Shown here piece by piece: positions 47,901 to 57,000 of a stretch of DNA of 64,000 nucleotides. The DNA is from Watersipora subatra (lineage: Eukaryota > Bryozoa > Gymnolaemata > Cheilostomatida > Watersiporidae). Below the pieces are notes generated by a model. The model ran no database searches. It had not been told where the DNA came from and saw nothing but the letters and a program-made list of their open reading frames with translations. The translations under genes and the position numbers were made by a program. Numbering within the stretch: position 1 is the first letter of the stretch; each line of letters begins with the position of its first letter. Where the stretch lies: assembly GCF_963576615.1 (NCBI RefSeq), contig NC_088711.1:60864248-60928247 (forward strand), written 5' to 3'.

Positions 47901-50068
47901 GTTTCAAGCTAGTCTATGTATTTGATTGATATGTATTGAAATCTAATATTACATGCAAGGGCTGTTTGTGAACTGAGGTGACAATGAATCACTCTATCAC
48001 CATACAATGTCAATACTTTCAGTTGATGGCAGTCGATTAGCTTCCCATCACACCAATGTATTACAACCCCAGTATGACTATCTATCTTATCTATGAGTAA
48101 CCAATGATATACAGCCCCCATGTGAGGTGGGCTGTATATCATTGGAGTAACTGATTGCATTAACTCACTTACTTAACACTATCTATTCAGTGTCTTTGCA
48201 AGGCATGTAGGTATTGAATTGCTTTAAATAATAAGCGTATATTAGAGTAATAAACTATAATCATCATTTCTTTAATATGAGCAATAATTACTATCTTAAC
48301 TGTGGAAATTCATGATCATTCTCATGGCTGATGTTATTGTTCTGTCAATCACTACGACTGACTAGCACAAAAAAGAGGCGTGGCCTAAACGCTCCTTGTT
48401 GGCACCGGAAACGCTCGTGTTGTTGAAGGCGCAGTAATCACTCTAGGGGGAGATAACTCTATGGTAGTGTCCTCCAACCACCACAGGCGCCTACTTGTAC
48501 TAGAGGTGCTCTGCCTGATGGTAGTAGTTAACTACACTGTGGACTGAGCGTAAAACTGGACATATCCAACCCAAGTTTCACCACAGCTATATATTGAATT
48601 GACACTCAAGCAGCAGCTGAAATTACGAGTGGCTGTGTAGCAGCTTTTAACTATAAAAATTGAGCTCCTTTTGTCACCCTAGCTCTAGGTTGACAAATTT
48701 GTGTGTATAGTTGAAGGTAAGTCGAGGCTGAAGCGCATTCTTGCGCCGGTTGCATGGGTAGACATTTTAATCAGGATTTGAAACAAAGCCAAGCTGATTC
48801 AAAGGCACTAGGAGGCTAATATGGTCACATGACACTGGCATGCAGCTGTATAAGGTTTGTTTTTGACTAAGAAATATAAAAGGAAACTGCCTAGTTTTGT
48901 AGAAATATCCTCAAAGAGTCAGGCTAATTCGTCAGGGGAGTTCACTCTCAACTTTCATCTCCGAGGGCTCGATGAAAAAGGCACGTTTTAGGGGTGTTTT
49001 TTTGATAGCCTGACACTCTAGAGTGTTTTCATAAAAAAGGGTATGTTTTTTAGCTTGGTACATGAATACCCCTTTCGACACAGTGGAAAGGGGTATTCAT
49101 GAGCCAAAAAAGGGGGCAACTAGTCTGTGGTGATGAAGTGATATATACGTATATGGTAGTTTTTTATTAATGTGTAAATCAGTGGAAAGGGTGCATTTTA
49201 TCACATCTCAGAAGGATCTCAGACTAGCCATTGGGGAAGAATAAGAGAGAGCGAACCCTCTGGGGCTAATTCTTAGAACCTGTCACATAGATCTATGATA
49301 GTAGCATAGTAGAAAATGCTGCAATTTGACTTTCATCTTAGAGCGTGTCTGGATTCGATTCAATACTGAAAATTGCTATCACTGGGCTGCAATGCATTAC
49401 CTCTCAGTACACCATTTCAATATGACGGCCATCTCATCGGATCTTTAAAATAGCCTGACATTTCAACAGACATCGACTTTGATGCAGCTGTTCCACAAAC
49501 CCTTTCATTTCTGAATGGTACCACGACTGCTATCTAATAGAATTGAGACATGCTAAAAGCCCTGGCTAGTCTGCGATGTTATAAAATGCACCCTTTCCAC
49601 TGACTTACACATTAATAAAACTACCATATATCACTTCATCACCACAGACGAATTGTCCCTTTTTTGCTCATGAATACCCCTTTCTACTGTGTGGAAAGGG
49701 GTATTCAAGTACCAAGCTAAAAAACATACCCTTTTTGTGAAAACACTCTGGAGTGTCAGGTCACCAAAAAACACCCCTCAAACGTGATTTTTTCGCCGAG
49801 CCCTTGGGGATGAATAAAAATGAGTGAACCCCTGGAACTAAAAGCTCCGTAACCAGCTGAGTTTTTTTTAAACCTGAATTGTCTACTGCTATTCACATAC
49901 CAAAACTGTTTTACAAACTTGCTCGCGCTTCATTGTGGTACAGCTACTACTGTTATTACTGTATATATACGATACTGAAAGCGAATAGAAGACATAAGCT
50001 GACTTACCTAATGACAGTGATAAGGTGATCAACAGCAGTAGATCAACACTAGAACTGGCTGTTACCAT
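29968..50068 (-). CDS. Gene B: type I membrane protein with six-Cys ectodomain and PPxY tail, 230 aa, relative of gene A
   Basis: Five reverse-strand exons: 50068-50008, 39148-38845, 35861-35749, 31380-31286 and 30087-29968 (TAG). Introns are GT..AG with phases 1, 2, 1, 0, exactly as in gene A, and both first exons are 61 bases. Exon 1 is a signal peptide (MVTASSSVDLLLLITLSLSL). Exon 2 has an RGD tripeptide (residues 24-26) and the module C35-x8-C44-x8-C53C54-x8-C63-x3-C67-FG, then a Ser/Thr-rich stalk. The membrane segment is about residues 119-142 (LLLILVPICIVAVVIVVIII), followed by RWCVVCYKR. The tail has PPTY (185-188) and PPPPSY (214-219). PPxY motifs predict WW-domain partners, as in NEDD4 ligases. 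The family resembles Shisa-like STMC6 adaptors, but no named orthologue is recognised. Intron 1 (10.9 kb) contains a dead second copy of exon 2 and many transposons. Confidence 0.85.
30560..30730 (+). mobile_element. Non-LTR retroposon 3'-tail-like repeat, second copy
   Basis: It contains GCTGATTGTCAGGAACCAGAC, TTTTGAAACAAAATATTTTTAGTG and GTAAAGTTTGGAAGAAACTG blocks, then a GGACAAACAGACAAAG tail. The block order matches 6575-6766. It lies in intron 4 of gene B. Confidence 0.45.
31850..32060. repeat. Degenerate short repeats of TACCAGATAGCTAATAACA
   Basis: Several imperfect copies in both orientations of a TACCAGATAG / CTATCTGGTA core with AACAAATA spacers. They lie in intron 3 of gene B. 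They may be a decayed minisatellite or hairpin-forming MITE. There is no coding potential. Confidence 0.5.
32466..33153. mobile_element. TA-flanked, GC-rich MITE with repeated AAGCCGC motifs
   Basis: A 688-bp element between TA dinucleotides (32464-32465 and 33154-33155). The left terminus CCGTAAGTCCTCATGCACAA and the reversed right terminus CTGTAAGTCCTTATGCTCGA run on into AGCCG(C/T)GCGGCTTGT on both sides. AAGCCGC or AGCCGC recurs about eight times. It is much richer in G+C than its surroundings. A GAGACGGGTTTCGCTATACC / CCCCGTC hairpin-like stretch lies near 32655. There is no transposase. It is in intron 3 of gene B. Confidence 0.75.
34062..34147 (-). mobile_element. tRNA-like SINE head
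   Basis: Reverse-strand sequence GTGGTCGAGTAGTGCAGTGG then TAGGGCTTGGCTTCAAATG and a B-box-like CGAGTTCGAATGC, ending GTGTGAGACCATTTTTTT. The A/B-box arrangement followed by a T run suggests a pol III-derived SINE. It is related in style to the copies at 13223-13370 and 40998-41075. Confidence 0.55.
34563..35445. mobile_element. Foldback MITE family, copy 1 (about 883 bp)
   Basis: Inverted termini AGGTTGACT(C/T)GCAATAAA continue through TTCACATTACAGTTA, GGTGCCAAATATGTGG and CTTTTAAAAGCTTGTAATCA-type sequence for more than 150 bp on each side. A second copy is at 56910-57812 in a TIM23 intron, with the same interior (GTTTATGACAAACA, ACCGAA.ACCCTGTATCAAA, GTGACCAACAGGCTC). The target duplication is not clear. 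Flanking sequence on both sides also shares a TATAACTGGAC block in inverted orientation, so it may have inserted between, or carry, older repeats. Confidence 0.75.
36552..36973. mobile_element. MITE with CACTGTTTCCATGAC termini (422 bp)
   Basis: The left terminus CACTGTTTCCATGACACGCA and the reversed right terminus CACTGTGTTCCCATGACGGC are imperfect inverted repeats, with GCGCATCATG-type motifs next to both. Flanking AAT on both sides may be a 3-bp duplication. There is no coding capacity. It lies in intron 2 of gene B. Confidence 0.6.
36996..37096. repeat. 40-bp tandem repeat, about 2.5 copies
   Basis: The unit GGCCAGCCAAGATTGATACA plus TGACCAAGATACAT is repeated head to tail, with the last copy running into GATAGGCCC. 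The copies are nearly identical, so the expansion is recent. Confidence 0.85.
37277..38086. mobile_element. hAT-type foldback MITE, 810 bp, with 8-bp duplication
   Basis: Near-perfect inverted arms of about 380 bp start CACAGGTGTCCTTTAGCGGG on each strand, separated by about 70 bp of loop. An exact 8-bp duplication CTCTAGCA flanks it at 37269-37276 and 38087-38094, as for hAT elements. Arm identity is very high (only scattered differences), so the insertion is young or maintained by conversion. It lies in intron 2 of gene B, 20 bp from the minisatellite at 38108. Confidence 0.9.
38108..38663. repeat. 23-bp minisatellite, about 24 copies, intron 2 of gene B
   Basis: The unit is TATTCAGGCATAGACTGAGG plus TGC, with variants GTATAG for GCATAG and GGCGC for GGTGC. 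It starts right after the duplication of the 37277-38086 foldback and ends about 180 bp from the donor of exon 2 of gene B. Confidence 0.92.
39284..40575. mobile_element. hAT-type element, 1.29 kb, related to the one at 9364
   Basis: The left terminus CAGAGCTATCCAAGTCAGTG and the reversed right terminus share TATCC(A/C)AGTCA(G/C)TG. Flanks CCAATCAC (39276-39283) and CCGATCAC (40576-40583) give an 8-bp duplication with one mismatch. Subterminal GAATATTTGAATATTCAAAT and GATTTGATTTCAAATC motifs resemble the hAT element at 9364-12213. No transposase is recognised. It sits 135 bp upstream of the exon 2 acceptor of gene B. Confidence 0.75.
40700..41539. mobile_element. TA-flanked MITE, copy 2 of the ATAACGTAAA family (840 bp)
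   Basis: It lies between TA at 40698-40699 and 41540-41541. Left CAGTAGATGCTCATATAACG and reversed right CAGTAGGCACAACATAAATA termini, with several ATAACGTAAA motifs near both ends. The right-hand 100 bp matches the left side of the 4392-4948 copy in reverse orientation (TTATAGGGATTTTACGTTA). It is larger than copy 1, partly because of a SINE-like insertion at about 40998-41075. Confidence 0.75.
40998..41075 (+). mobile_element. tRNA-like SINE head inside a MITE
   Basis: GACTGGTGCAGGTGTTACAT then a TCTGAATGTCACGAGTTGG block, matching the head pattern of the SINEs at 13223 and 13618. It is short and probably truncated. Confidence 0.4.
42596..42912. mobile_element. Harbinger-type MITE, 317 bp, TTA duplication
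   Basis: The left terminus AGGTGCGTTTATGCGAGGAT and the reversed right terminus AAGTGCGTTTACACCAGAAT are inverted, with GAGTTGC(C/T)TCAAC(C/G)CC further in on both sides. TTA flanks both ends (42593-42595 and 42913-42915). A 3-bp TTA/TAA duplication is typical of PIF/Harbinger. It is in intron 1 of gene B. Confidence 0.7.
44044..44482. mobile_element. GGTTCACACTATATCGC MITE, copy 1
   Basis: Inverted termini ACTGGTTCACACTATATCGC (left) and CTTTTTCACACTATATCGCC (reversed right). The interior (ATGCCACAATACTTGGGTGA, ACTAGTCCCGCAGCG, TTGACAGCTGCAA, CTTCGTCGATGCCATC) matches the copy at 45170-45618 almost throughout. A target duplication was not resolved. It is in intron 1 of gene B. Confidence 0.7.
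45005..45064. repeat. 19-bp tandem repeat, three copies
   Basis: AGATAACTGCTTGCTACGT is repeated nearly exactly three times, in intron 1 of gene B. Confidence 0.85.
45170..45618. mobile_element. GGTTCACACTATATCGC MITE, copy 2
   Basis: Left terminus GCTGGTTCACACTGTATCAC and reversed right terminus GCTGGTTCACTCTATATCAC. It is the second member of the family seen at 44044-44482, in the same orientation and 690 bp away. Its right end lies about 160 bp from the dead exon copy at 45777. Confidence 0.75.
45849..48462. mobile_element. Large foldback transposon, 2.6 kb, 10-bp duplication
   Basis: The left terminus ATAGAGTTATCTCCCCCTAG is perfectly inverted at the right end. The 10-bp duplication GGTAGTGTCC flanks it exactly (45839-45848, 48463-48472). 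Arms of roughly 800 bp are nearly identical. Each holds two inner palindromes, one around CCAATGATATACAGCCC / GGGCTGTATATCATTGG and one around AAGATGTCCACTA / TAGTGGACATCTT. Inside are an AT-rich satellite (46680-47140) and two direct copies, on the right, of a block related to the Helentron-like element at 24303-25076. The duplication length falls in the Mutator-like range. No transposase is visible. Confidence 0.88.
46680..47140. repeat. Internal satellite of the foldback element
   Basis: Alternating GGAATTAATATGGAAATG and GAATTATGTAAAT / GAATTATGGAAAT words form an irregular tandem array, with higher-order blocks of about 120 bp repeated three to four times. It forms the loop between the two arms. 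Confidence 0.85.
48932..49835. mobile_element. Inverted-repeat element with CAGGGG...GTTCACTC ends
   Basis: Left end TCAGGGGAGTTCACTCTCAA and reversed right end CCAGGGGTTCACTCATTTTT. Both run through GAGGGGTGTTTTTT-type and GAATACCCCTTTC / GAAAGGGGTATTC palindromes for about 290 bp. A diverged direct copy of the right end is also seen near 49225-49285, so the interior is composite. No target duplication could be identified. It lies just downstream of exon 1 in intron 1 of gene B. Confidence 0.65.
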
Positions 50069-51052
50069 AACCTACTGGAACTAATCAGTAGATGGTGAAA
50101 ATGATGATAAACCTACTAAGCTTGGTTCAAAAAGCAATTAACGGTGTAAAACGAGCAGTGACCTTGCTAACAACTTATATTTGATAATGCTCACGAACGA
50201 TTACTAACAATCATCGAGGCCGCGATGGAGTTTAGTTGACTACAGTACTCACAACCTTCGCGATAGCGTTTTACTTGCCAAACCAATGACCGTTATAAGC
50301 AAAACATATTGCGCAACTGTGCAGACAAAAAAGTTCCATCAACTTTTTAAGCAAATAAACGAAATAAAATTGATTTTTACTTTCTTTTCACAACTATTGA
50401 ATATTAACCAAATTAGGCATTAAAATGCTTTTACAATAGTAATATAGAGCTACCTATGTCGCTCGTTAAATTCACGACGTACGTACGCATTTCTTTCTGT
50501 AGGTGTCAAAACAAGTTAGTCTATCAACTTGCCAAACAGGGAACACGGTTCAATCCCTTTTTGCTTATTGCAATATCCTAGAAAGTCAACCCAACCCTCT
50601 ATTTGTGGTAGTTTTGGGAATGGTAGTATTTTACTATGGTAGTTTTAGATATACACCTTAGTTGTTGATGGTGAGATAATTCGTAATCTCGTATCCAAAC
50701 GTATCCAGTATCCATCTCTATCATAGCATGACAAACCGTGCTCATTCATCTATTACTCATGAAGCAAACGTGAGAGCATAAGCATATATTTCTGGGCGTA
50801 TTCAGCAACACATAATCAAGCAGACAATAAATACTCCTGCATTGTTTCATTATTTCCATAAAAAAATATAATAGGCCATGCAATAGCATACCACACATAA
50901 GAGTTATAATAACAGCGAAACTTCCACACTGCAAATGCATGTATCAACTATAAGGCAGGACCTTGAATAGATCACAGCTGTACGAGTCAAAACTCAGACA
51001 GTACAATAACTCAAAAAGATTTCCTAAGATTGTGCAGTTCTTCCATATCTAG
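50069..51052. other. Spacer between gene B start and TIM23 3' end
   Basis: Gene B promoter region and TIM23 3' flank, both genes on the reverse strand. A palindromic GACGTACGTACG occurs near 50476-50487. No gene was recognised. Confidence 0.5.
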
Positions 51053-54000
51053 TTACCGCCCTGTAACCATAGAAGTAACCCTGTCTCTGCTAGTGATGAG
51101 TACATAGGCTGAAGTTATAGCCAATCCTGCCACGCCTCCTTTGGCACAGCCTCTCAAGCCAGCTACAAAGAGATGGTGACACGTAATGAGAAAAAGAGAA
51201 GCTGCGAGGTATTGAAAACTCGAGGTAGCGTATTGTAAATGATAACGCGCAATTCTTTCTATACATCCTCAAATAACTGGTTGAGACTAAGTTGTTTTTC
51301 AACCAAACACGTGTGTACATTTTAATTTTAGACAGTTGCAAAAAAACTGATGCTTCAAATGACCTGAGATTTGGTGATTCCACTTAAAACTCTGCTTACT
51401 CTAACTATGTTAACTGATTGTTTCACTTGAACTAGATCAAAGAGGTTCTTTAATAATCAGTCATAATAACTTTCTAACATTAAGGATGACTAATCACTTC
51501 AAATATATTTTAGAATAGACACGTTGGATGGCATCTTTTCATGTAATGAAATGTGATGCAGTTGTGTGCATTGGTGACATTTTTGCAAATGACATCATCA
51601 TATTTTAACAAGGTCAAAGAACTTTGTGCAATCTCTTTGACTATAATCTACAGGTCACACCTATTGTTTCACTAGCACATTTAAAAGCTATCACAGCTAA
51701 CCTTATGTCTTTGGGTCTTTGGTATGTCAAATATAAGAAAGCATGTCATGTCAATGCGTATAGCAGCCAATCATGACACCCTTTGTGTTTTGATATTATC
51801 CTTTCCCGTGTAACTGCTACACTAGCTGTACTCACATGAATTTTTTCTCTAGTAGAACTAAAAACTTTGTGTACATTTAATCGCCGGTTTGTAACCCTAT
51901 TCAATCATTTAACAATGTTTTTTGTTATATTTATTGTAGCCTTTGCGGCTTGCATTATTCTACCCTGCCAGCCCTAGTCTGTGCCTATAAATCAATATAG
52001 CTAACAAAATTGTGATGCAAGAGATTGTGACTAGAGATGTGAGAGAAGACAGGCATTGAGCCGGTATGTTACACCAAGTTAATTAAAACATAAAAGAAGA
52101 CAACTCCAAATTTCAAGAAAACGAATTGTAAATACTGTACCTAGAAGACCAATTAAAACTTGTTCAGACAAAACAATCCTTTAGCACCATATTATGAAAA
52201 AGTATTTTATATATTATCACTACATTTCAGATCATTTGAAGTGTTAGCCTTCTAGTTATAATAAGTACTTGCATGTTGTACCATCAACTGGTAAAACATC
52301 CATGACTTGACCATGCTGGCTGATGATACATTCGTTATTCAATGTGTAACATGTTATTAACAGACTTTCATAAGGTTCAATAAAAACTTCAAGAAAGAAC
52401 ATGATCGGTGATCCTAGCTTGTTGCCTACCTGTGGATTTGAACAGTAGCCCTGAAAGGGCTCCTGAGGCTACAGTATTCAATTCATCATCATGCCCTCGA
52501 ATCTTTGCTAGGATTGTACCAATACCTGCAGTACAATGAGACCATTGATGATTAGTGAACAGAACAAAACACAAAGTTACAGTAAATACAGATGCTGTCT
52601 ATATGATTATGATTGGAGCATGTAACTTTGGGGTCTCCCCTGCATATTATCCAGTTGTATCCATTCTGTCTACATTTTACATATGAAAGCTTTAAACAAG
52701 AATCTGTTGCAACCTGATTCAAAACAATATGCTTTCACGAGCTTGCAAACAGTTGCTCGCGCTTGTAACCAGACATTCTCAGTTTTAGACTTTTCACTTT
52801 TGCTCAGAGCGAGTCGAAAAGAATGGCTCAACCCATCAGACACTCAGATGAACGATGACCTCTGATGTCAACACTGCAGTCGCCTGAGCAGATTCAGGCT
52901 ATGGAATCATCTCACGACACACTGATATGCAAGCGGAAACCTTACTCTAGCTAGAGTGATTGCATATACATGTACATGTAAATGCTAATCACCCAGCCAA
53001 TAATATCAGCAGAAAGCTGGTGCCCCTACATTATTCCCTAATGAGACCTGCTCGAAGTCGCCTGATAAATTAATAAACATCTTTTGAGACTGACTAACCA
53101 TATAATAATATATTTCCTAGAGTACTTCCTTACCAACTATAGATGCAGGTATATCTTTATTAATAGGATGCAAAGATTCTTGTTGAGATATTTCTTACAG
53201 ACAAATTATGTTATACATCTGATACGCTTATGAGACAAGTAATATCGATTTACATACAACAATTACACGCAATGGGTCGAACGAGTGGGCGAAAACACGA
53301 CTTAAATGTAGCGGCTTTCGTAAATACAATTGGCTAAACAAGCATTGGCTGACTAACAAGTCAGATGTCTACTGCATGCTTAAAAATGCGCAGCCCATGC
53401 CAAGTTTTACTTCTTCATTTGGTAAGCAGCTCCACAACTGTCAAATAAAAATTATCATTTTGTTGCAATTATAAATAATTACCGCTGGAAACTTTATCCT
53501 TTACACTATCATGAGCTGGTGGTCAGAGCTTACCGCAGGTCATGGTGCCTCACTGCCAATCATACTGAGGTGTTGTTATAGACATTTCAACTACCTAGTA
53601 AGGATTGTCTTCTCCCGCATAGGGTTTGCTCATGCCTAGTTACCTCACTGCCTATAGAGCCGAAACTAATAAGACAGCAATTCCGCAATGGGAATGATCA
53701 ACCAGCATGTACGAAATTGTTAATTTTGACGATAAACCAGATGCAGGCCGTCATAACCTGTCTCTCAATGCTTGTGCTAAACAAATGGAGAGGAAAGCGA
53801 CCAAACTACTCCAATAAAATGAGGCCCCAATGTTTAGTGACAACTAACGTGACACACCCAGATACATTGTCATGTTTTACAACTCTGAGAAACACTTATA
53901 AATATTTATAGATGTTTACGAAGATATAACAAACAGGCCAGCCTCAGCAGCTACTTATAAAAGAAAGTGTAATAATTTTTGGGGAGAATACAGTGCGCAC

Positions 54001-57000
54001 ACATGCTCCCACGCCTAGCTTGACCACTTCAAACAAAAGTAGGGTTGTACCTTGTTCTCCCAGTACTTAGCAATTGAATCACAATGTGCTTATGAAACAA
54101 TCAGAAAATGAACTCGTTTAATCGACTTCGGTAAAAAGAAAAACTGCTACTGATTCTACAGACACAAGTCAGAGAAAAGAGGTGACAACTTGCAACAGAG
54201 TATGCGAATTCAATTGCAACCGTTGATATACATGCACCATTGATATACAGGTTGGATTCTAATGCTACAAATTTGACAGTTACTATGATACATACCAAAA
54301 ACAAAACAAGAGTCTTTTAAAATCGTCGACGAATATTTTTAACAATTTAATAAAATAAAACATTGCTTATATAAATAAATCACATCTAGAGTAGATGATG
54401 AAGGTTAGACTAACCTGAATACATGAGTGATACTACTCCACACATCTGGGCCCATGATGCACTTCGTTTGGCGACAAAGTTGATCATTCTGGAAATGATA
54501 AACGTGCAGTCACTATGGCTGACGTTTATAACTATTACCATACACTAAGAAATATGTTGTAAAACAATTGGCCTGCTTCATGGAAGAAAATGGTAAATCA
54601 TTGAGCATCAGAGCCAAAAAAAGTAGTGAAACACTAATTACCTTGCAGGTTTTGTGCAAATATGGGCATAGTATAATGCAAATAGGTGTCAAACTATTTT
54701 TTATAACAATAAAAAATGCTCTAAGATTTTTTGTTGTCGAAGCACAAATAATAAAAACTGAATCTACCATATATTTCAGTAACCAATCAACATTGAACAG
54801 AAACACTACCGGCCGTTAATATGCACATTTCGTACCCCTTTGCTCCGCTTTCCATCGCGCCAGTTTCACCTTATCTTGGAAACTTGCAATTAGCTAATAA
54901 TGATTTGGAAAGTTCATAGATTTACAGAATACATCTTTTAGTAGCGATAATATGATGCCACTATTGGACTTTAGCACAAGTTCTGCCTACCCTTCCTATT
55001 ACTCATATGTACTTTTGAAAATTAACTTAATCCAAATTCAACTATTGGTAATTTGAAATAGCCTCATTTCTGTCAATAATATTATGACATCTACTGACCA
55101 TGCATGAATTTTCAAAAAGGATACCATGAATAATAAAAAAAAACTACGAAAACAGTGAAGAAAAACAAAAGCAATGACATTCGTAAATACATGAGCAGAT
55201 AAGTCTAAAGCTTGTAATAAAACCAGCCATCAACGTGAACAGAATCGTAAGAAATTAGCTGCTAGTGGAAAAATAAACAGGCGAAGATGAATATGAATGA
55301 GTAAGTTTTTGGTTATCAATAAATTTGTGTAGTAGAGTTCACTTACTGTGTACGCCGAGCTGACCCCGAAAGAGATTGCGTAGCTTGCAGACCTGCATAA
55401 GCACCATTCAAACCTCCGATAGCACCGCCTGAAACATCAACAGTTGCAATTTACAGCATACCAAAATATGAAAAGAAAACTTTTAGGTAGCATCATTAAC
55501 TCTACCCGCAGCCAATGGAGCCATGGATATATTGCATTGCATTTACAAGCTATACCTTTCGAGTTGACAAGAGATAGATGCTGCTGCACCGTTTAATATC
55601 TTTGGTATGCTTGTACTACTTTATCTGAATGTTATTTCGTCAGGGAATAGCGTACGGGTATGTTTTGGGACATTTGAGAATTGGGCTAGAACGCACTAAC
55701 TCAACGAGCTTAGTGTCGTTGAAATTGTTGGTAACCATAGAGTGCAATTTTAATCACAGCTGTGTGAATAAAGAACTCTGTTGAATGAGCCTAATAAAAA
55801 AACCCAGTCGACTTGCTATCAGTATTACATTCTGATTGAATAATGTGAACCCTCATTTTGTAATAAGCCCTAAGTCTCAATTACTTAGCCTTGAATAGTG
55901 CCTCAGACACCCTCAAAACAATGCGAACTATGATTTATCTAAGACTATAAAGTATTGGCATTTTTTACCAATTACATTTGAAGCGCAATACATTTTAACA
56001 GAATTGAATAATGTCAAAGGATGAAAACTCTCAATGGTAAGAAAGTGCAAAAAGCAAATCAGATTCTGCCTACATCATTAGAAGCAAGAACATATAGACT
56101 AATAATGAATTGCATACAAATATCATCTGGGATAGCGTCTCACACGATCCTGAAAATGAGAAGAGAAATGAAGGCAAAAAACCTTGTTAGGTGGCATCAG
56201 TTTGTATGAGAGAGATCGTAAGTGACCAGTTGATTACTCACCTGCCGCTGTAAAACCACCGATTGTGTTGAACATCAACTCAAACCTGCCTCTTCCGGCA
56301 GCACCTGTAGACCATTCTGGATACAAGTACTCAGACTCGCTCTGAAGCAAATAGTATCACAATTTAGCGAGTTTGGGAGTGTAATGTCTTAATGAACTAG
56401 CAGAACATAGTATTTTCACTAAATAAAGTCAGATTGCTATAAATAAAAATTATTATGCCAACATAATGCTACAATTTTCATTAATACCATCAACCGTTTA
56501 ATTAGATTATCAACTGATGGGTATACTAGACTACAACCAAGGAGATAACCTTTCTATGTTTTGAACACAGTAAAGATAACATGTATACACCTGCAAATGT
56601 ATAATTTCCTAGTCATGAAAATTTGATTTCATTGATTTCCTTAGATTTCATATACATTTTTACATGTTTCTTGTCAGGTTTTAACAAAATCCTTAGGATC
56701 AGTGAACTCTAGTTTACTCAGTTGAGTTGCTACACATTTCAACAACTTGATATTGGCTATTCTTCAACAGCATATTTTGGTTATTGCGGTTTTAAATGCA
56801 TCTAGTTTTCAGTGTCCTGAACCTATAAAGTGAAATAATATAGCCATGCCTTTTGAACATTTCCGATTTCAACCAAACCCGATTTTGATCAGACTAATTG
56901 AATATTAATTTGCAACAAAATTCACATTACAGTTATTTGGTATCAAAAGGCTCACCATGTCTTACTTTGCTGCGTTGTAGGTGCCAAATATGTGGAAATG

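Larger units (their letters stand above)
45777..48652 (-). pseudogene. Dead partial duplicate of gene B exon 2, split by a foldback transposon
   Basis: Two pieces, 45777-45848 (3' part) and 48463-48652 (5' part), together match exon 2 of gene B (38845-39148) at high identity. They share SCYTATRNFSCC, SVNSIYSCGET and the later STSSTSRR coding region. The copy lacks the first 65 or so bases of the exon, including its acceptor. It has changed the last module Cys to Trp (GETW instead of GETC), and carries an in-frame TAG a few codons later. It lies in intron 1 of the same gene in the same orientation, so it is an intragenic exon duplication that died. The foldback at 45849-48462 inserted in it afterwards. 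Confidence 0.85.

Noticed and set aside
47909-48160. Reverse-strand frame with a related frame in the opposite arm (46100-46380)
   Set aside because: It is created by the arms of the foldback element and contains its nested palindrome; not a gene.
45777-48652. Functional alternative (mutually exclusive) exon of gene B
   Set aside because: It lacks an acceptor and the 5' part, has a stop, loses a module cysteine and is split by a 2.6-kb insertion.
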